Positions 36,240-44,861 of a stretch of DNA of 64,000 nucleotides are shown here, piece after piece. The translations under genes and the position numbers were made by a program. The notes under the pieces are model-generated. The model had not been told where the DNA came from. It searched no databases and saw nothing but the letters and a program-made list of their open reading frames with translations. Within the stretch, counting starts at the first letter, position 1; each line of letters begins with the position of its first letter. Source of the DNA: Pirellulaceae bacterium (GTDB taxonomy: Bacteria; Planctomycetota; Planctomycetia; Pirellulales; Pirellulaceae); the NCBI GenBank assembly GCA_019636375.1, contig JAHBXS010000001.1:496001-560000 (forward strand), read 5' to 3'.

Positions 36240-37184
36240 TTGTTTAAGGGATTTTCGCGAGAACGGATGCGGTGGCTCGTTGAATATGCAGCGGCCCGGA
36301 CGGTGATCGCTTTCATTCAGCTTCTGACGATTCGCCAATGCGCGGCGGTCGCGAGGTTTTTCGCTTGGTTGGCAGCCGACGTTATCAAGTTTCGCAGGAA
36401 GGTGATTTCCGAGAACCTGATGGCCGTCTACCCTGATTTGACGTCGGTGGAATTGCAAGGCATCACCCGCGACATGTGGTATCACCTCGCGATGATGGTG
36501 ATCGAAGTCGTCTTGGTCCCGCGAAAGGTACATTTGACCAATTGGCAACGCTACATCAGGATTCCCGACGAGCGGCTCATCACCGAGCGGATGATCGACT
36601 ATCGACCGCTGATTGCCGTCTCTGGCCACTTCGGGAATTTTGAGATGGGGGGTTATGTGACTGGGCTGTTGGGGATGGGGAGTTACTCGGTCGCGAGGGC
36701 TTTAGACAATCCCTACCTGGATCGCTTTATCAATGACTTTCGAAAAAAATATGGCCAGTACGTTCTGCCGAAGGACGGAAGCGCGGGAGAAATTCAACAC
36801 CAGCTTGCGCAAGGGAGTATCTTAGCTTTGTTGGGAGACCAACACGCGGGGACGAAAGGTTGCTGGATCGATTTTCTGGGACGTCCGGCGGCGTGTCATA
36901 AAGCGATCGCACTGTTTACGCTTAACGGAAATGCTCCGATGGCGGTGATGTATTGCAAACACCGTCGCGAGCCGTTTCGGTTCGAAATTGGCTGTCCAGG
37001 GATTGCTGATCCGAAAGCGCTGCCAGAGTCCTTGCGGGATGTAACGGCACTTACCCAGTGGTACAACGACCGCATGGCAGACGCCATTCATGCCGATCGC
37101 TCGCAGTATTGGTGGTTGCACAAACGCTGGAAAGAAAAGCCGGTGCGGCAAACCAAAAAACATCGCGACGGCCGCGCGGCGTGA
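36240..37184 (+). CDS. LpxL/HtrB-like lysophospholipid acyltransferase
   Basis: The 314-residue membrane-associated enzyme has an N-terminal hydrophobic region (about 15-48) and the acyltransferase motif HX4E at H130-F-G-N-F-E135. It also shows ARALDNPYLDRFI, LGDQHAGTKGCWIDFLGRPAA and a final WWLHKRWK, the usual end of the LpxL/HtrB family. It would transfer a secondary acyl chain to lipid A or ornithine-type lipids. The start is either TTG 36240, preceded by AGAGAG, or ATG 36267. The final codons GCGCGGCG-TGA lie in a 15-bp direct repeat that recurs at 37737. Confidence 0.9.
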   Translation: MFKGFSRERMRWLVEYAAARTVIAFIQLLTIRQCAAVARFFAWLAADVIKFRRKVISENLMAVYPDLTSVELQGITRDMWYHLAMMVIEVVLVPRKVHLTNWQRYIRIPDERLITERMIDYRPLIAVSGHFGNFEMGGYVTGLLGMGSYSVARALDNPYLDRFINDFRKKYGQYVLPKDGSAGEIQHQLAQGSILALLGDQHAGTKGCWIDFLGRPAACHKAIALFTLNGNAPMAVMYCKHRREPFRFEIGCPGIADPKALPESLRDVTALTQWYNDRMADAIHADRSQYWWLHKRWKEKPVRQTKKHRDGRAA

Positions 37185-37188
37185 AGTC
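37174..37188. repeat. 15-bp flanking direct repeat, left
   Basis: GCGCGGCGTGAAGTC spans the last codons and stop of the acyltransferase gene and is repeated exactly at 37737-37751. The two copies bracket the whole repeat-rich segment, as if about 560 bp had been duplicated or inserted at the gene's 3' end. Confidence 0.8.
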
Positions 37189-37227
37189 TCTCGAAACAAC
37201 GGGATTTCAGATTTGTAAGCTTGACTT

Positions 37228-37372
37228 GGGCTGGAATCGGTTGATTCATGGGTTCGTTCCCGGCAAGGGACAGGCAGAACAGGCAGAGATGTTTTTATTG
37301 GTACAAGATGATGGGTAAAAGATTTTGCGCGTGGTTTGCTGTAGTTTTGACTGAGGAAAATGCACGAAAAGA
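37228..37372. repeat. Long direct repeat, copy A
   Basis: The segment from GGCTGGAATCGG to AAATGCACGAAAAGATGG recurs 359 bp downstream with about 85-90 percent identity by eye. Shared blocks include GATTCATGGGTTCGTTCCCG, AAGGGACAG, TGATGGGTAAAAGAT, TTGCGCGTGG and TTTGACTGAGGAAAATGCAC. Between the copies are further TAAAAGATGG words and their complement CATCTTTTACC, so the region could also fold on itself. Confidence 0.85.
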
Positions 37373-37586
37373 TGGATTACTAAAAGATGGGTGATCACTA
37401 AAAGATGGATGGCACCAACTTCCACCAATTTCCTCGAACCAATTTCACGCGAACTTTCGAGTTCCTTCATCTTTTACCCAACATCTTTTACCAAATTCTT
37501 GCACGATGTCCCCATTTCGGCTGAGGATCGAAATTGCGGCTCAGCGTTAACGGCTTGGCAACCCTTTGATCGCGGCAACGATTTGC

Positions 37587-37727
37587 GGCCTGGAATCGGT
37601 CGATTCATGGGTTCGTTCCCGACAAGGGACAGCCAGAGGCGTTTTAATTGGTAAAAGATGATGGGTAAAAGATATTGCGCGTGGATTGTTGTAGATTTGA
37701 CTGAGGAAAATGCACTAACAGATGTGT
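37587..37727. repeat. Long direct repeat, copy B
   Basis: This is the second copy of the unit at 37228, offset by 359 bp, running from CGGCCTGGAATCGG to AAATGCACTAACAGATG. Small indels and substitutions distinguish the copies, so the duplication is not very recent. Confidence 0.85.
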
Positions 37728-37736
37728 GGCAGTTCA

Positions 37737-37751
37737 GCGCGGCGTGAAGTC
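37737..37751. repeat. 15-bp flanking direct repeat, right
   Basis: This is an exact copy of the 15 bases at 37174-37188, followed in both places by a TCGAAA-containing stretch. It lies 36 bp before the stop of the outer-membrane barrel gene on the opposite strand. Confidence 0.8.
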
Positions 37752-37786
37752 AGTTTTCGAAATTCGCGTTTGCCCAAAGGGCCTAA

Positions 37787-39205
37787 TTAAAACGCAAAAC
37801 CTAATCGGACCATCATGGCGTCCTGAACTTGCAAGCGGTTGAGCGGGTCGCTGCGATAGAGCATTTCACGATCAAAAACGTAACCCGTTTCGGCAAACCC
37901 AGTCACGCCTTTGGGTCCCAGCCATTCAAAACCAAAATAGGCACGGACTTCGTTAACGTCGACTTGGTCGTTCATCCCTCCCATTCTTTCAATCACCCAG
38001 GAACCACCCCCGTATTCGGCTGCGACATATCCCCAAACATCAAAATTGCCGAATTTTGGCAATCGATGGCTTAGTCGCGGCCTGGGGAAAAACAAATCAA
38101 TTTTTAGGTCGCTTGTCGGTTCCATGAAAATTCCGAAAGCGGGCAACATCTTGAGGCGAACACGATCGTAATATTCCGCTCCAATTTTGAAAGTCGTATA
38201 GGGATTCAGCCTCGCCCAACCCAATGCTGTCCCGCTAACTCGCAAACCATTCGAGCTCCAGTTCACAAAGTCTGAATAGTAACCGACAGTCAAGCTCGAT
38301 TCTAACCCGAAGTCTCGGCGGCTATCGGTCATGGTGTCAATGTTCACATAAATCGAATAGGTTCTCGCGGGCATATCAAACCCAGTGATCGCCGTGTCTG
38401 GTCCATCCCACATCGAGAAAATGAATCCAGGACTGAGTAGAAAGGGTTGATTGGACCACATGAAATTTGGAATCAACATCGTTGCCGCGACTTCGATTTC
38501 ATTAAGGCTTAATTCGTGCCCATTGTTTCCTGAAATCCACGTGTGTCGGGCTCGCGGGTGATCGAGCAAACGAGGCATTGGCTCTTTGCCGTATCGGGAC
38601 CACAATTGGCCTGGCCAAGCGGCAGGACTAATCACACCCCGTTGATTTTGAATTCCTGAATCTAAGCCGAAACCCGCCCCTTGGCCTAACGTCCAAGGTG
38701 TTGCGTTCGGTCCAAATACATAACCACTTCCTAGGTCCGGTTGCATAACGCCGGGGCTGTTATACGGTTGCCCAAAACTTCGAGGCGGAGGAGCGTTGAA
38801 GCCCTGACTGGACGGATAACTTTGTGATGGCAATGTGGGTAATGGCGAAGTCTGAACGGAATAAGGATCAAATACTTGCCCTTGAACTAATTGCCCTGTA
38901 TTCGGATCGACCATCGTACCTTGAGGCAAGCCCGATGGCATAAATTGACTCGGTGGTGGAGGCATGGAAAGGCCGCTTTGAGCTGGGTTCGTGTAAAACC
39001 CCGAGCCTCCAGAATTAGCCGGCAAAACACCTCCCTGAAACATCGCAGGCTGGCTCGGCTGGATCTGATAGAAATCAGGGACTCCGTTGAATCCAGGAGC
39101 CTGTCCATGCGAGGAACCAACCCAGACTCCGCTCTGCAAGCAAGTCAGCGCCATCGCAAAAATCGCGATCAAATTTCCAGTATGGCTCAAGCTCGACCCC
39201 GACAA
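37787..39205 (-). CDS. Outer-membrane beta-barrel protein with Pro/Gln-rich N-terminus
   Basis: The 472-residue exported protein has a hydrophobic signal region (about 12-35) and a disordered Pro/Gln/Ser/Gly segment to about residue 200. The C-terminal half is made of alternating aromatic beta-strands (SSLTVGYYSDFV, GTALGWARLNPYTTFKIGAEYYDR, VTGFAETGYVFDREM). It ends LGFAF, the terminal Phe being typical for barrels inserted by BamA. The 5' end is uncertain: the frame opens with TTG at 39205. Ligand and role are unknown. Confidence 0.8.
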   Translation of the reverse strand: MSGSSLSHTGNLIAIFAMALTCLQSGVWVGSSHGQAPGFNGVPDFYQIQPSQPAMFQGGVLPANSGGSGFYTNPAQSGLSMPPPPSQFMPSGLPQGTMVDPNTGQLVQGQVFDPYSVQTSPLPTLPSQSYPSSQGFNAPPPRSFGQPYNSPGVMQPDLGSGYVFGPNATPWTLGQGAGFGLDSGIQNQRGVISPAAWPGQLWSRYGKEPMPRLLDHPRARHTWISGNNGHELSLNEIEVAATMLIPNFMWSNQPFLLSPGFIFSMWDGPDTAITGFDMPARTYSIYVNIDTMTDSRRDFGLESSLTVGYYSDFVNWSSNGLRVSGTALGWARLNPYTTFKIGAEYYDRVRLKMLPAFGIFMEPTSDLKIDLFFPRPRLSHRLPKFGNFDVWGYVAAEYGGGSWVIERMGGMNDQVDVNEVRAYFGFEWLGPKGVTGFAETGYVFDREMLYRSDPLNRLQVQDAMMVRLGFAF

Positions 39206-39505
39206 AAATCGATAAACACAAGTTCGGGGTGTTGATTAGCAATTCGCATAAAACCAGTCAAGGTAACTTTCCCCAAAATTCCTAATCGCTCGTTTTTCCG
39301 AGTACGATTTTTTTTTCTTGAACAAGCTGACGCCGAAACCTTTCAATCAGAAAACGGAAGTTGTCGCCTCTCGCGGTTTTGGTCCCGATTGCTCTAACCC
39401 TGAACTGCTAGCTGCGAATTGGGGTCGAGGGCTTCAAGTGGTTTTGCTACAGTCCGCCGCGAGTTCGAAACAAGATCGGTACCTAGGTGTCGGGAATTTT
39501 TTGTG
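39206..39505. other. Divergent intergenic region
   Basis: These 300 bp lie between the divergent barrel gene and the HEAT-repeat lipoprotein gene and should hold both promoters. A short plus-strand frame (39318-39518) has no support. I see no repeat or RNA gene. Confidence 0.4.
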
Positions 39506-40231
39506 GTGTCGGGAATAAACAGAACAGTCAGGTTTCCAATTTGGCGACTATATCTCGTCGTGACGATTCTTGGCGGAGCAATCTTTTCCGGTGGATGTGC
39601 AGAAGGCCCACTTTGGCGAACGGGCCATTATGCTCCTTGGGCTCGCAAAAAGTGGGAACAGGAAGAAGCTTTCGCCGATACGCTGTTTAAGAAAAAACGT
39701 GTCATTTCGGAAATCGCGAGTCGCGGCGAAGCGGGTGGACTCAAGGAAAAAAATGCAGCCGCTGAAGAGCTTGCTGAATACGCTCTCAAGGACCCGATCA
39801 TACTTGTGCGAATCCAAGCGGTGCGCCAACTCGGAAATCTTAATTGTCCCAGCAGTCATGATGTGCTGCGACAAGCCGGGCGGGACCCGGAACCCCAAGT
39901 CCGCATGACGGCGGTTGATTCTTGGCGGCGGATGCCAACTGAGATTGCCGTACCTGCTCTCCATCAAATTCTCAACTCCGACAACAATATCGACGTTCGG
40001 TTGGCAGCCACCAAAGGGCTTGGCGACCACTCGGGATCGGCGGCCATCGGGGCCTTGCGTGTTGCCTTGTCCGACTCCGATCCCGCCATTCGCAAGCGTG
40101 GAATGCAGGCGATGGCCCGTTCCTCCGGCGAAAAATACGGTGACGACCTGAAGGCATGGCGACTGTACGCAGATCAAATACTTGGCAATCGCGAGCAATT
40201 GGCCGAAGAAAACGGCGCGATGAGAAGGTAA
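39506..40231 (+). CDS. HEAT-repeat lipoprotein
   Basis: Starting at GTG 39506 (a GTG at 39503 is equally possible), the 241-residue product has a signal sequence ending in the lipobox IFSGGC, so it is a lipoprotein. A Lys/Glu-rich linker is followed by three or four HEAT/PBS-lyase-type helical repeats (ALKDPIILVRIQAVRQLG, ILNSDNNIDVRLAATKGLG, ALSDSDPAIRKRGMQAMA). Such repeats bind protein partners. The longer frame from 39419 would put an unlikely extension before the signal peptide. It precedes the diadenylate cyclase gene by 137 bp on the same strand. Confidence 0.85.
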   Translation: MSGINRTVRFPIWRLYLVVTILGGAIFSGGCAEGPLWRTGHYAPWARKKWEQEEAFADTLFKKKRVISEIASRGEAGGLKEKNAAAEELAEYALKDPIILVRIQAVRQLGNLNCPSSHDVLRQAGRDPEPQVRMTAVDSWRRMPTEIAVPALHQILNSDNNIDVRLAATKGLGDHSGSAAIGALRVALSDSDPAIRKRGMQAMARSSGEKYGDDLKAWRLYADQILGNREQLAEENGAMRR

Positions 40232-40368
40232 CGTCAACTTTATTGAGTGACGTTCATATGCCTATTGCAAAAAGACCTTGCCTGACCGACTAAAACGAAA
40301 CCCGTCAAGTTTTTTTGCTTTCGTCTGTGCTTGCGAAACAACTGATTCCCGCGTAAATTTTAGGAGTT

Positions 40369-41298
40369 ATGCCCCAATTTTCTACAAAACACGAATTGCT
40401 TGCTTTCATTGATTCGGCCGTTAATTTGGCGGAATCAATGACATCGGGGCACGTTTTGTTGCTGCTGGAATACGACACCGATTGGGGACCTGTATTGGAC
40501 CATGCCAGTGGCAAACAGATTTTGGTCGCCACCCACCTCAAGACGGTGATCGCACGAGCAACCGCCTCCAACATTCCCGTCATCGAGTTGGAGCGGACTG
40601 ACACCACGATCCACGATCAATTGACTCAAGCGATCCTGGAAGCCGTTGCCAACGAATGGATCGAACCCGGCGCGCGTGTTGTGGCCGTGTATAGCGGATT
40701 CGATGAAGAGACGGTGGACTCGATTAGCCTCATTGAACTCAACGAACGGCTTGGGAAATTGACGGCCCGCGATTTGAAAAAACTCGACACCACCGTTCCG
40801 CTAGAAACACTTAAATTAGTCGTGGACCTCGCCGTCGAGATCGGCCGCGAAGGACGTGAGGGCAAGCCGGTGGGGACCATGTTTGTCGTCGGTGACCATC
40901 GGAAGGTACTCGAAGAAAGTCAGCCCGCAGGATTCGATTTTGTCAAAGGCTACCCTCGCCGAGAACGCTCGCTTGCCGACCCTCGTGTTAGGGAAAACAT
41001 CAAAGAGATCGCGCAACTTGATGGAATGTTTGTGGTCGCATCAGATGGAACCGTCGAGGCGACGTGCAGGATCATTGACACGAATCCCGTCGAATTGACG
41101 ATGACGACGGGGCTCGGTTCTCGGCATTATGCGGGAGCGGCAATCAGCAAGAACACGAAAGCGATCGCCGTCGTCGTTAGCACCTCCAGCGGTACTGTGC
41201 GGCTATTTCAAAATGGCGAGACCGTGTTGCGCATCGAACCGCTGCGCCGCGCGATGATTTGGCGGAACTTCGGCAGCGATTCCGGCGGCGAATCGTAA
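40369..41298 (+). CDS. DacZ-like diadenylate cyclase (DAC domain), altered motifs
   Basis: The 309-residue protein ends in a DAC/DisA_N domain (about 150-290), the module that condenses two ATP to c-di-AMP. The family's DGA motif is LDGM here (218-220). The RHR motif appears as GLGSRHYAGAAIS (R252-H-Y254). The following TKAIAVVVS and GTVRLFQNGE strands are well kept. The N-terminal 150 residues form a separate alpha/beta domain with VLLLLEYDTDW and GARVVAVYSGFDEE, reminding me of archaeal DacZ and not of membrane-bound CdaA or DNA-binding DisA. No membrane helix is present. It lies 36 bp before the MprF-like gene and is probably in one operon with it. Catalytic activity is plausible but not certain. 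Confidence 0.85.
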   Translation: MPQFSTKHELLAFIDSAVNLAESMTSGHVLLLLEYDTDWGPVLDHASGKQILVATHLKTVIARATASNIPVIELERTDTTIHDQLTQAILEAVANEWIEPGARVVAVYSGFDEETVDSISLIELNERLGKLTARDLKKLDTTVPLETLKLVVDLAVEIGREGREGKPVGTMFVVGDHRKVLEESQPAGFDFVKGYPRRERSLADPRVRENIKEIAQLDGMFVVASDGTVEATCRIIDTNPVELTMTTGLGSRHYAGAAISKNTKAIAVVVSTSSGTVRLFQNGETVLRIEPLRRAMIWRNFGSDSGGES

Positions 41299-41333
41299 TG
41301 TTCTCATGATGGACAAGGACCCCACCAAGCGTG

Positions 41334-42290
41334 ATGAAGAATGATTTGACGCGTTCCTTGGTCATGCGATGGGCGCGGCGTGGATTGATGCTGTTGGTCG
41401 CCGCAGCGCTTGTGTACACACTCTGGAAGGCTTGGGAGCAGCTCGCCGATCAGCCAATCGATTGGAAAGAACTCTCTTGGAGCTACCTCATCATCGCCGT
41501 TGCGTTGAATGTGGTGATGCTCGCGGTGATTGGCCTGTTTTGGCATCGAATTGTGCTCGCATTGGGCGGTCGTGTTAAAATCTTGCCCGCGATTCGAGCT
41601 TTTGTTTGGAGCCAACTGGGAAAGTACATCCCGGGAAAGGCTTTTGTCGTCGTTATCCGGTCGGGGATGATTCGTTCTGAAAATACCTCTCTCAATGTCG
41701 GCATCGTAAGCACTTTTGTCGAAACGATGTTATGGGTTTTTGTGGGCTCGCAAATTTCGTGTTTGTATTTTTTGATCAGCGGCCAAGGCGGCGCGTGGCT
41801 GCGAGTGATCTCACTGGGAATGTTGTTCGCCGCTGGGGTGGTAACGCTACCTGGAAACATTAAACGATTGACGGATTTCATTGGACGCCGTTTATTGCCT
41901 GACGCCAATAGCTCCCAAGAAACCCGATTGAATTGGCGAGTCTATCTGACCGGAATTGCCATGTCGGGCGTGGGTTGGCTAGTCGGTGGAGCAAGTGCAA
42001 CGGCCGTGGTTGCGGCATTTCCTGGAACAGAGGTTCAGTTCAACGACTACTGGTTGATCTTGGCAGCAATATCTTTGGCCACAGTCGTCGGTTTCGTCTC
42101 ATTGATTCCGGTTGGCCTGGGAGTCCGTGAACTCGTGATTATCCCGTTGTTGGCACCTAGGTTTAGTTTGCCAGTTGCGGTCGCGGTTGCCGTGGTCATT
42201 AGGTTGGTGGCCGTTATGGCAGAATTGGTTCTCTCTGTTACAATGGAAGCGTTGCACCGCTTGATCGAAAAAGGCAAAGTCAAAAGTTAA
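41334..42290 (+). CDS. UPF0104/MprF-like polytopic membrane protein
   Basis: The 318-residue protein has about eight transmembrane helices and matches the lysylphosphatidylglycerol synthase transmembrane region (UPF0104/AglD family). It shows FVWSQLGKYIPGKAFVVVIRSGM, a glycine-rich middle and the end FVSLIPVGLGVRELVIIPLL. These proteins are thought to flip or position lipid-linked substrates. GTG at 41331 or ATG at 41334 can start it. Its TAA stop shares one base with the ATG of the following GT2 gene, indicating translational coupling. Confidence 0.88.
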   Translation: MKNDLTRSLVMRWARRGLMLLVAAALVYTLWKAWEQLADQPIDWKELSWSYLIIAVALNVVMLAVIGLFWHRIVLALGGRVKILPAIRAFVWSQLGKYIPGKAFVVVIRSGMIRSENTSLNVGIVSTFVETMLWVFVGSQISCLYFLISGQGGAWLRVISLGMLFAAGVVTLPGNIKRLTDFIGRRLLPDANSSQETRLNWRVYLTGIAMSGVGWLVGGASATAVVAAFPGTEVQFNDYWLILAAISLATVVGFVSLIPVGLGVRELVIIPLLAPRFSLPVAVAVAVVIRLVAVMAELVLSVTMEALHRLIEKGKVKS

Positions 42291-43084
42291 TGAAAAATGT
42301 TTCCTTTTTGATCCCCGTGTTTAATGAAGCACAGAGCCTCGTCGAGTTGCATCAAGAAATTGCTGCAATGTGTGCGGCGAACCAGATTGAATCGGAAATT
42401 TTATGGATCGATGACGGTTCGACTGATGAATCGTGGACGGTGATCGGTCAGCTTGCGGACCAGCATGATTGGGTACGCGGTATTCGTCTGTCCCGCAACT
42501 TCGGGAAGTCTGCCGCCTTAGAGGCCGGGATCAGGCACTCGCGATTTCCGTATCTCGTTACCCTGGACGCAGATCTTCAGGATGTCCCCGGTGAGGTGCC
42601 TAAGGTTTTAGAATCTCTTCATCGTCTGGATTTGGTCGTGGGCTGGAAGGTTGATCGTCAAGATCGATATTCTAAACGCCTGGGATCGCGGATTTTCAAT
42701 CGGGTTTTGGGGCTTGTAAGCGGCGTTCGTTTGCACGATCAGAATTGCGGGCTAAAGGGATTTCGACGCGAAGCGGTTGAGGGAATTGATTTTACGCCGG
42801 GAATGCATCGTTTTTTACCGATGTTGGTCGCGAAACAAGGTTTTCGGGTTGGCGAAGTGGCGGTGTATCATCGACCGCGACGGTTTGGAGTGTCAAAATA
42901 CGGTTGGAAGCGGATTCCGCAATCGATGTGGGATTTGTTCGCGGTTCTGTTCTTGGAAAAAGGTCAACTCAAGGCAAAGCGAGTTGCGACGGAACCAAAA
43001 AGCCAATCACTTGAGCCAAATTCAACGCCTCCGGCTGAGAAAAATTACCAGATTCAGGAAATGATTGGCTATGATTCGAACTAG
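42290..43084 (+). CDS. GT2 glycosyltransferase (polyprenyl-phosphate type)
   Basis: The 264-residue protein carries a GT-A domain like dolichol-phosphate mannose/undecaprenyl-phosphate glycosyltransferases: SFLIPVFNEAQSL, WIDDGSTDESW, RLSRNFGKSAALEAGI, the DADLQD metal motif, NCGLKGFRREA and HRPRRFGVSKYG. No C-terminal membrane helices follow, unlike ArnC. It would load a sugar onto a polyprenyl phosphate carrier at the cytoplasmic face. The start codon overlaps the upstream stop (TAATG). Its product could feed the membrane protein encoded next. Confidence 0.92.
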   Translation: MKNVSFLIPVFNEAQSLVELHQEIAAMCAANQIESEILWIDDGSTDESWTVIGQLADQHDWVRGIRLSRNFGKSAALEAGIRHSRFPYLVTLDADLQDVPGEVPKVLESLHRLDLVVGWKVDRQDRYSKRLGSRIFNRVLGLVSGVRLHDQNCGLKGFRREAVEGIDFTPGMHRFLPMLVAKQGFRVGEVAVYHRPRRFGVSKYGWKRIPQSMWDLFAVLFLEKGQLKAKRVATEPKSQSLEPNSTPPAEKNYQIQEMIGYDSN

Positions 43085-43184
43085 TCGTCCCATGAGTCCA
43101 ATGTGTTTGTTCTCAAACCGTCTTTTTGCGGGAGTGACAAAAAATCACTTCATCGTTTTATTTTTTGAGCGAGTCTGAGCCCCC

Positions 43185-44861
43185 ATGTCAACAGCTTCAA
43201 CTGAGCCCGGATGTCCGGCTGAAATGGGTTCGATATGCGCGAGGCGGCACTGGGCCGTTTATTGGCTGCTGATTGTCGTTTCGTTTTCGATAAACGCCAG
43301 CAACATCGCGCGGTTGCAAAACTTTGCGACCCGTGGTGAGTCTCCATTTTTTAGTGCCAACGACCGCAGCCGCTGGTGTACGGTTTATTCGCTGGTCCAT
43401 TTTGGGACTTATGAGATCGATGGCGTTGTGTCACGAAAATCATCGATCCATTGGGATTCGATCGACAAGGTGATGCATGTCGGCCAAGACGGGAAGATGC
43501 ATCAATACAGCAGTAAACCTCCGATGTATCCGACATTCCTAGCCGGACAGTATTGGGTAATCCGAGCCGCCACGGGGTGGAATTTGGACGAGCACCCTTT
43601 GCAAGTCGTACGAGTCATGCTGCTCATCAATCATGCGATTCCGTTGGCGTTGATGCTGGTCATGTTGGCGTCGATGCTTGAACGATGGTTCGTGTCGGAC
43701 TGGACAAGGTACTTTGTGTTGGCCTCAGCAGGTTTTGGGACTTTTCTGAGCACGTTTGCAGTCAGCCTGAATAATCATCTCCCGGCAGCGGTAGCCACGA
43801 TGGCCGCCATTTTTTTCGCAGATCGAATTTTTCAATTGACCAATCGAACATCATGGTGGAATTTTTTCGGCGCAGGTATTTTTAGCGGACTGGCAATGAC
43901 GTTCGAATTGCCTGCGGCCGCTCTTGTCGGCGGAATGGGTTTGGCACTCATTGTTAAGCATGTGCCCAAAACGATTTTTGGATACGGTGTTGGCGTGGCC
44001 GTGAGTCTGGTACCGTTTTTGATTTGCAATTATTTGGCCCATGGCGGGATTTTTGAGTTGGCTTACAAGCACAGAACAGATGGGCAGGTAATTGAACGAG
44101 TTAACGGTGACTTTTCGGATAGCCTCGATTCAGGCATTCTACCGACCGAATTGAAAAAGGTTTGTCAAAAATGGATTGATGACAAAGGCGCGGCAGCACT
44201 TGATGCGCCTCGCGTTGAAATTGGGACTTGGATGGGGCAAAGCAAGGAATTACAAGGCCGCTGGGTGGTGCGCGATGCAATCACAAGCACCCAGTTTGCC
44301 CTACTTCAAACCGTCGACGGTGAATTTGAAGTACGCGAGTGGTTTAATTGGTACGATTTTCCGGGAAGTTACTGGTCTTCGAATAAGCGGTCGCCGATTG
44401 ATCGCGGCGAGGCAGATGTCTGGATGTACGCATTTCACATGACACTTGGACATCACGGTCTGTTTTTGTTGACTCCGCTCTGGGGCCTTTCGTTTGCGGG
44501 GATGTTGGCGCTGCTGATCGACCGAAGGTTTCAACGACGGTGGTTAGGCGGACTGGCGATTGCGTTGAGCGTGATTGTGTTTGCGTTTTACCTCAGGCAG
44601 GAACCGCATGATCGCAACTACGGAGGGCAGACGAGTGGTTTGCGGTGGATGTTTTGGCTGATTCCATTGTGGTTATTGACAATGGTGCCGACGGTTCAAT
44701 GGCTCGCGGCAAATCGCAAGGGTCGCACAATTTGTTTGGTTCTACTGGCGGCCAGTATTCTGAGTGCGGGTTACTCGATAGCCAACCCCTGGGTGCACCC
44801 TTGGGCGTTAAGTGTTTTTGAGTGGATGGGCGAAACCGGGATTTGGCCTATCGGGCTTTAA
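43185..44861 (+). CDS. Large polytopic membrane protein, possible GT-C glycosyltransferase
   Basis: The 558-residue protein has about ten transmembrane helices and extracytoplasmic loops between them. The first loop holds DRSRWCTVYSLVHFGTYEID and YSSKPPMYPTFLAGQYW. The context (GT2 synthase of a polyprenyl sugar, MprF-like protein) and the topology suggest a GT-C-type sugar transferase working at the outer face of the membrane. I do not see a clear catalytic Asp-Asp pair, so the function stays open. Its 3' end overlaps the convergent cyclase-fold gene by 14 bp. Confidence 0.75.
   Translation: MSTASTEPGCPAEMGSICARRHWAVYWLLIVVSFSINASNIARLQNFATRGESPFFSANDRSRWCTVYSLVHFGTYEIDGVVSRKSSIHWDSIDKVMHVGQDGKMHQYSSKPPMYPTFLAGQYWVIRAATGWNLDEHPLQVVRVMLLINHAIPLALMLVMLASMLERWFVSDWTRYFVLASAGFGTFLSTFAVSLNNHLPAAVATMAAIFFADRIFQLTNRTSWWNFFGAGIFSGLAMTFELPAAALVGGMGLALIVKHVPKTIFGYGVGVAVSLVPFLICNYLAHGGIFELAYKHRTDGQVIERVNGDFSDSLDSGILPTELKKVCQKWIDDKGAAALDAPRVEIGTWMGQSKELQGRWVVRDAITSTQFALLQTVDGEFEVREWFNWYDFPGSYWSSNKRSPIDRGEADVWMYAFHMTLGHHGLFLLTPLWGLSFAGMLALLIDRRFQRRWLGGLAIALSVIVFAFYLRQEPHDRNYGGQTSGLRWMFWLIPLWLLTMVPTVQWLAANRKGRTICLVLLAASILSAGYSIANPWVHPWALSVFEWMGETGIWPIGL

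Larger units (their letters stand above)
37185..37786. other. Repeat-filled intergenic region
   Basis: This 602-bp gap contains a 140-bp direct duplication, many AAAAGATG-type words in both orientations and 15-bp flanking repeats. No gene is supported. See the individual repeat entries. Confidence 0.7.

Noticed and set aside
37300..37730. CRISPR-like array of AAAAGATG words
   Set aside because: The words are short, irregularly spaced and occur in both orientations. There are no unique spacers and no cas genes.
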